The translations under genes were made by a program, and so were the position numbers. From NCBI GenBank assembly GCA_027576995.1, contig JANBQC010000543.1:1-19078 (forward strand): 19,078 nucleotides of DNA. The letters run 5' to 3'. The stretch's first letter is position 1. Every line of letters starts with the position of its first letter. Source of the DNA: Dimargaris cristalligena. Lineage: Eukaryota > Kickxellomycota > Dimargaritomycetes > Dimargaritales > Dimargaritaceae. A model generated the notes under the pieces. It was given only the letters and a program-made list of their open reading frames with translations, did not search any database and had not been told where the DNA came from. Shown here piece after piece: positions 18,206 through 19,078 of the stretch.

Positions 18206-19078
18206 ATGCCCCGGCTGATAAGGACTGGGAATCGGCCAGGATAGTTCCATCAAACTGTATGTGTCCCTTGAGGGGGTCAATCACACCACTAGTTTAAATA
18301 CTGGAATCATCTTTGGATTATCCATCCCTTTCCCGACATTTCATATTCTCTTTCTCTCTTCTCCCCTCCTTTTTTATATCCCAGCCCTCCATTCCCCCCC
18401 TTTATCTGTGCTCCCCTTTTTATTTTTTTATAAAATTGATTTTATCACCACCCCTTCTTCTCGTCTCCCCTCCTTTTACGTATCTCTCAGGTATGGCCTG
18501 CAGCAGTAGCCCTATTTATGATTCTCTTTTCTCCTCCCTTATTCATACCATCTGGCCGGGGGCATTTATCCCCTAATCGTCCCATTTCCCCATTGATTCT
18601 GCTTTAAATTACTCGTGCCCCTTTTTTTTACTACATGTGAAGAAGATTCATGTGTGATTTAATTGGGCTAAGGGTCTTGTACCTAATTTCTTGTGCTTCT
18701 TACCATTATGCATTGGTTGAAATGAATGCTATATGGTCCAGTCTTGCATTGCTCTATTCTACCCTCCCCTTCTTACCTTCCACCCCCCTCTCTCATTCTT
18801 TGGCAGTCTGCCTTCACCTAATTTTATCTCCCCTCCCCCCTTCTTTCGACTCCCCCCCTTTACTTGGCTTCAAAAATATAAATGCTTGTCAACAATGATT
18901 CTATATTCCCAAGCCCTTGCGGGCTGCTTGTGATTGGAAGCGCACGAGCTGATCCGTGGTGTATGCAATAACTCCCAGTATTTAATGGGGTACTGTTTAA
19001 ATACAATATGGGTGAAGTTCAGCTTGGTTGTATAAGGTTTTAACCGATATGTGTATGGGAAAATCGGTGGGATGTTTA
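18206..19078 (+). other. Importin beta 3' flank with CT-rich tracts; no gene seen
   Basis: No supportable coding sequence. The plus strand is strongly CT-rich at about 18325-18420, 18455-18490 and 18745-18865, resembling the leaders of the other genes. A following plus-strand gene may begin beyond the right edge. Frames inside (82-87 codons) reflect the low-complexity pyrimidine sequence. Confidence 0.45.

Overview
The window looks like nuclear DNA from a filamentous or early-diverging fungus. It carries two highly conserved eukaryotic genes, the PAN3 deadenylase subunit and karyopherin/importin beta-1. Both are split by GT-AG introns with CTAAC-like branch points, and pyrimidine-rich leaders precede the genes. 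PAN3 has the fungal layout (CCCH finger, PAM2-like motif, pseudokinase, knob). A Zoopagomycota-type fungus is my guess from overall protein character and is not proven by anything here.

Layout. At 1-1889 (minus strand) lies the N-terminal part of a very Ser/Pro-rich protein of at least 629 codons; the frame is still open at the left window edge. From 1890 to 5282 there is about 3.4 kb of non-coding DNA with TA microsatellites and an inverted repeat. At 5283-5795 (minus) is a single-exon gene for a small secreted cysteine-rich protein. From 5796 to 8803 there is 3 kb with no gene I can support. PAN3 occupies 8804-12261 (plus) in six inferred exons; my splice model closes in frame at 748 residues. 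From 12262 to 15125 there is intergenic DNA with several simple repeats and a long CT-rich leader. Importin beta occupies 15126-18205 (plus) in three exons, 869 residues. The remainder, 18206-19078, is 3' flank with CT-rich tracts that may herald another plus-strand gene beyond the window.

Only about 38% of the window is coding. The genes do not form a pathway: PAN3 acts in cytoplasmic mRNA poly(A) shortening, importin beta in nuclear import, the secreted protein outside the cell, and the Ser/Pro-rich protein is of unknown (possibly nuclear regulatory) role. I found no tRNA, rRNA, CRISPR array or recognisable transposon by eye. The least described items are the secreted cysteine-rich protein, which has a possible Kex2-type processing site, and the edge-truncated Ser/Pro-rich protein.
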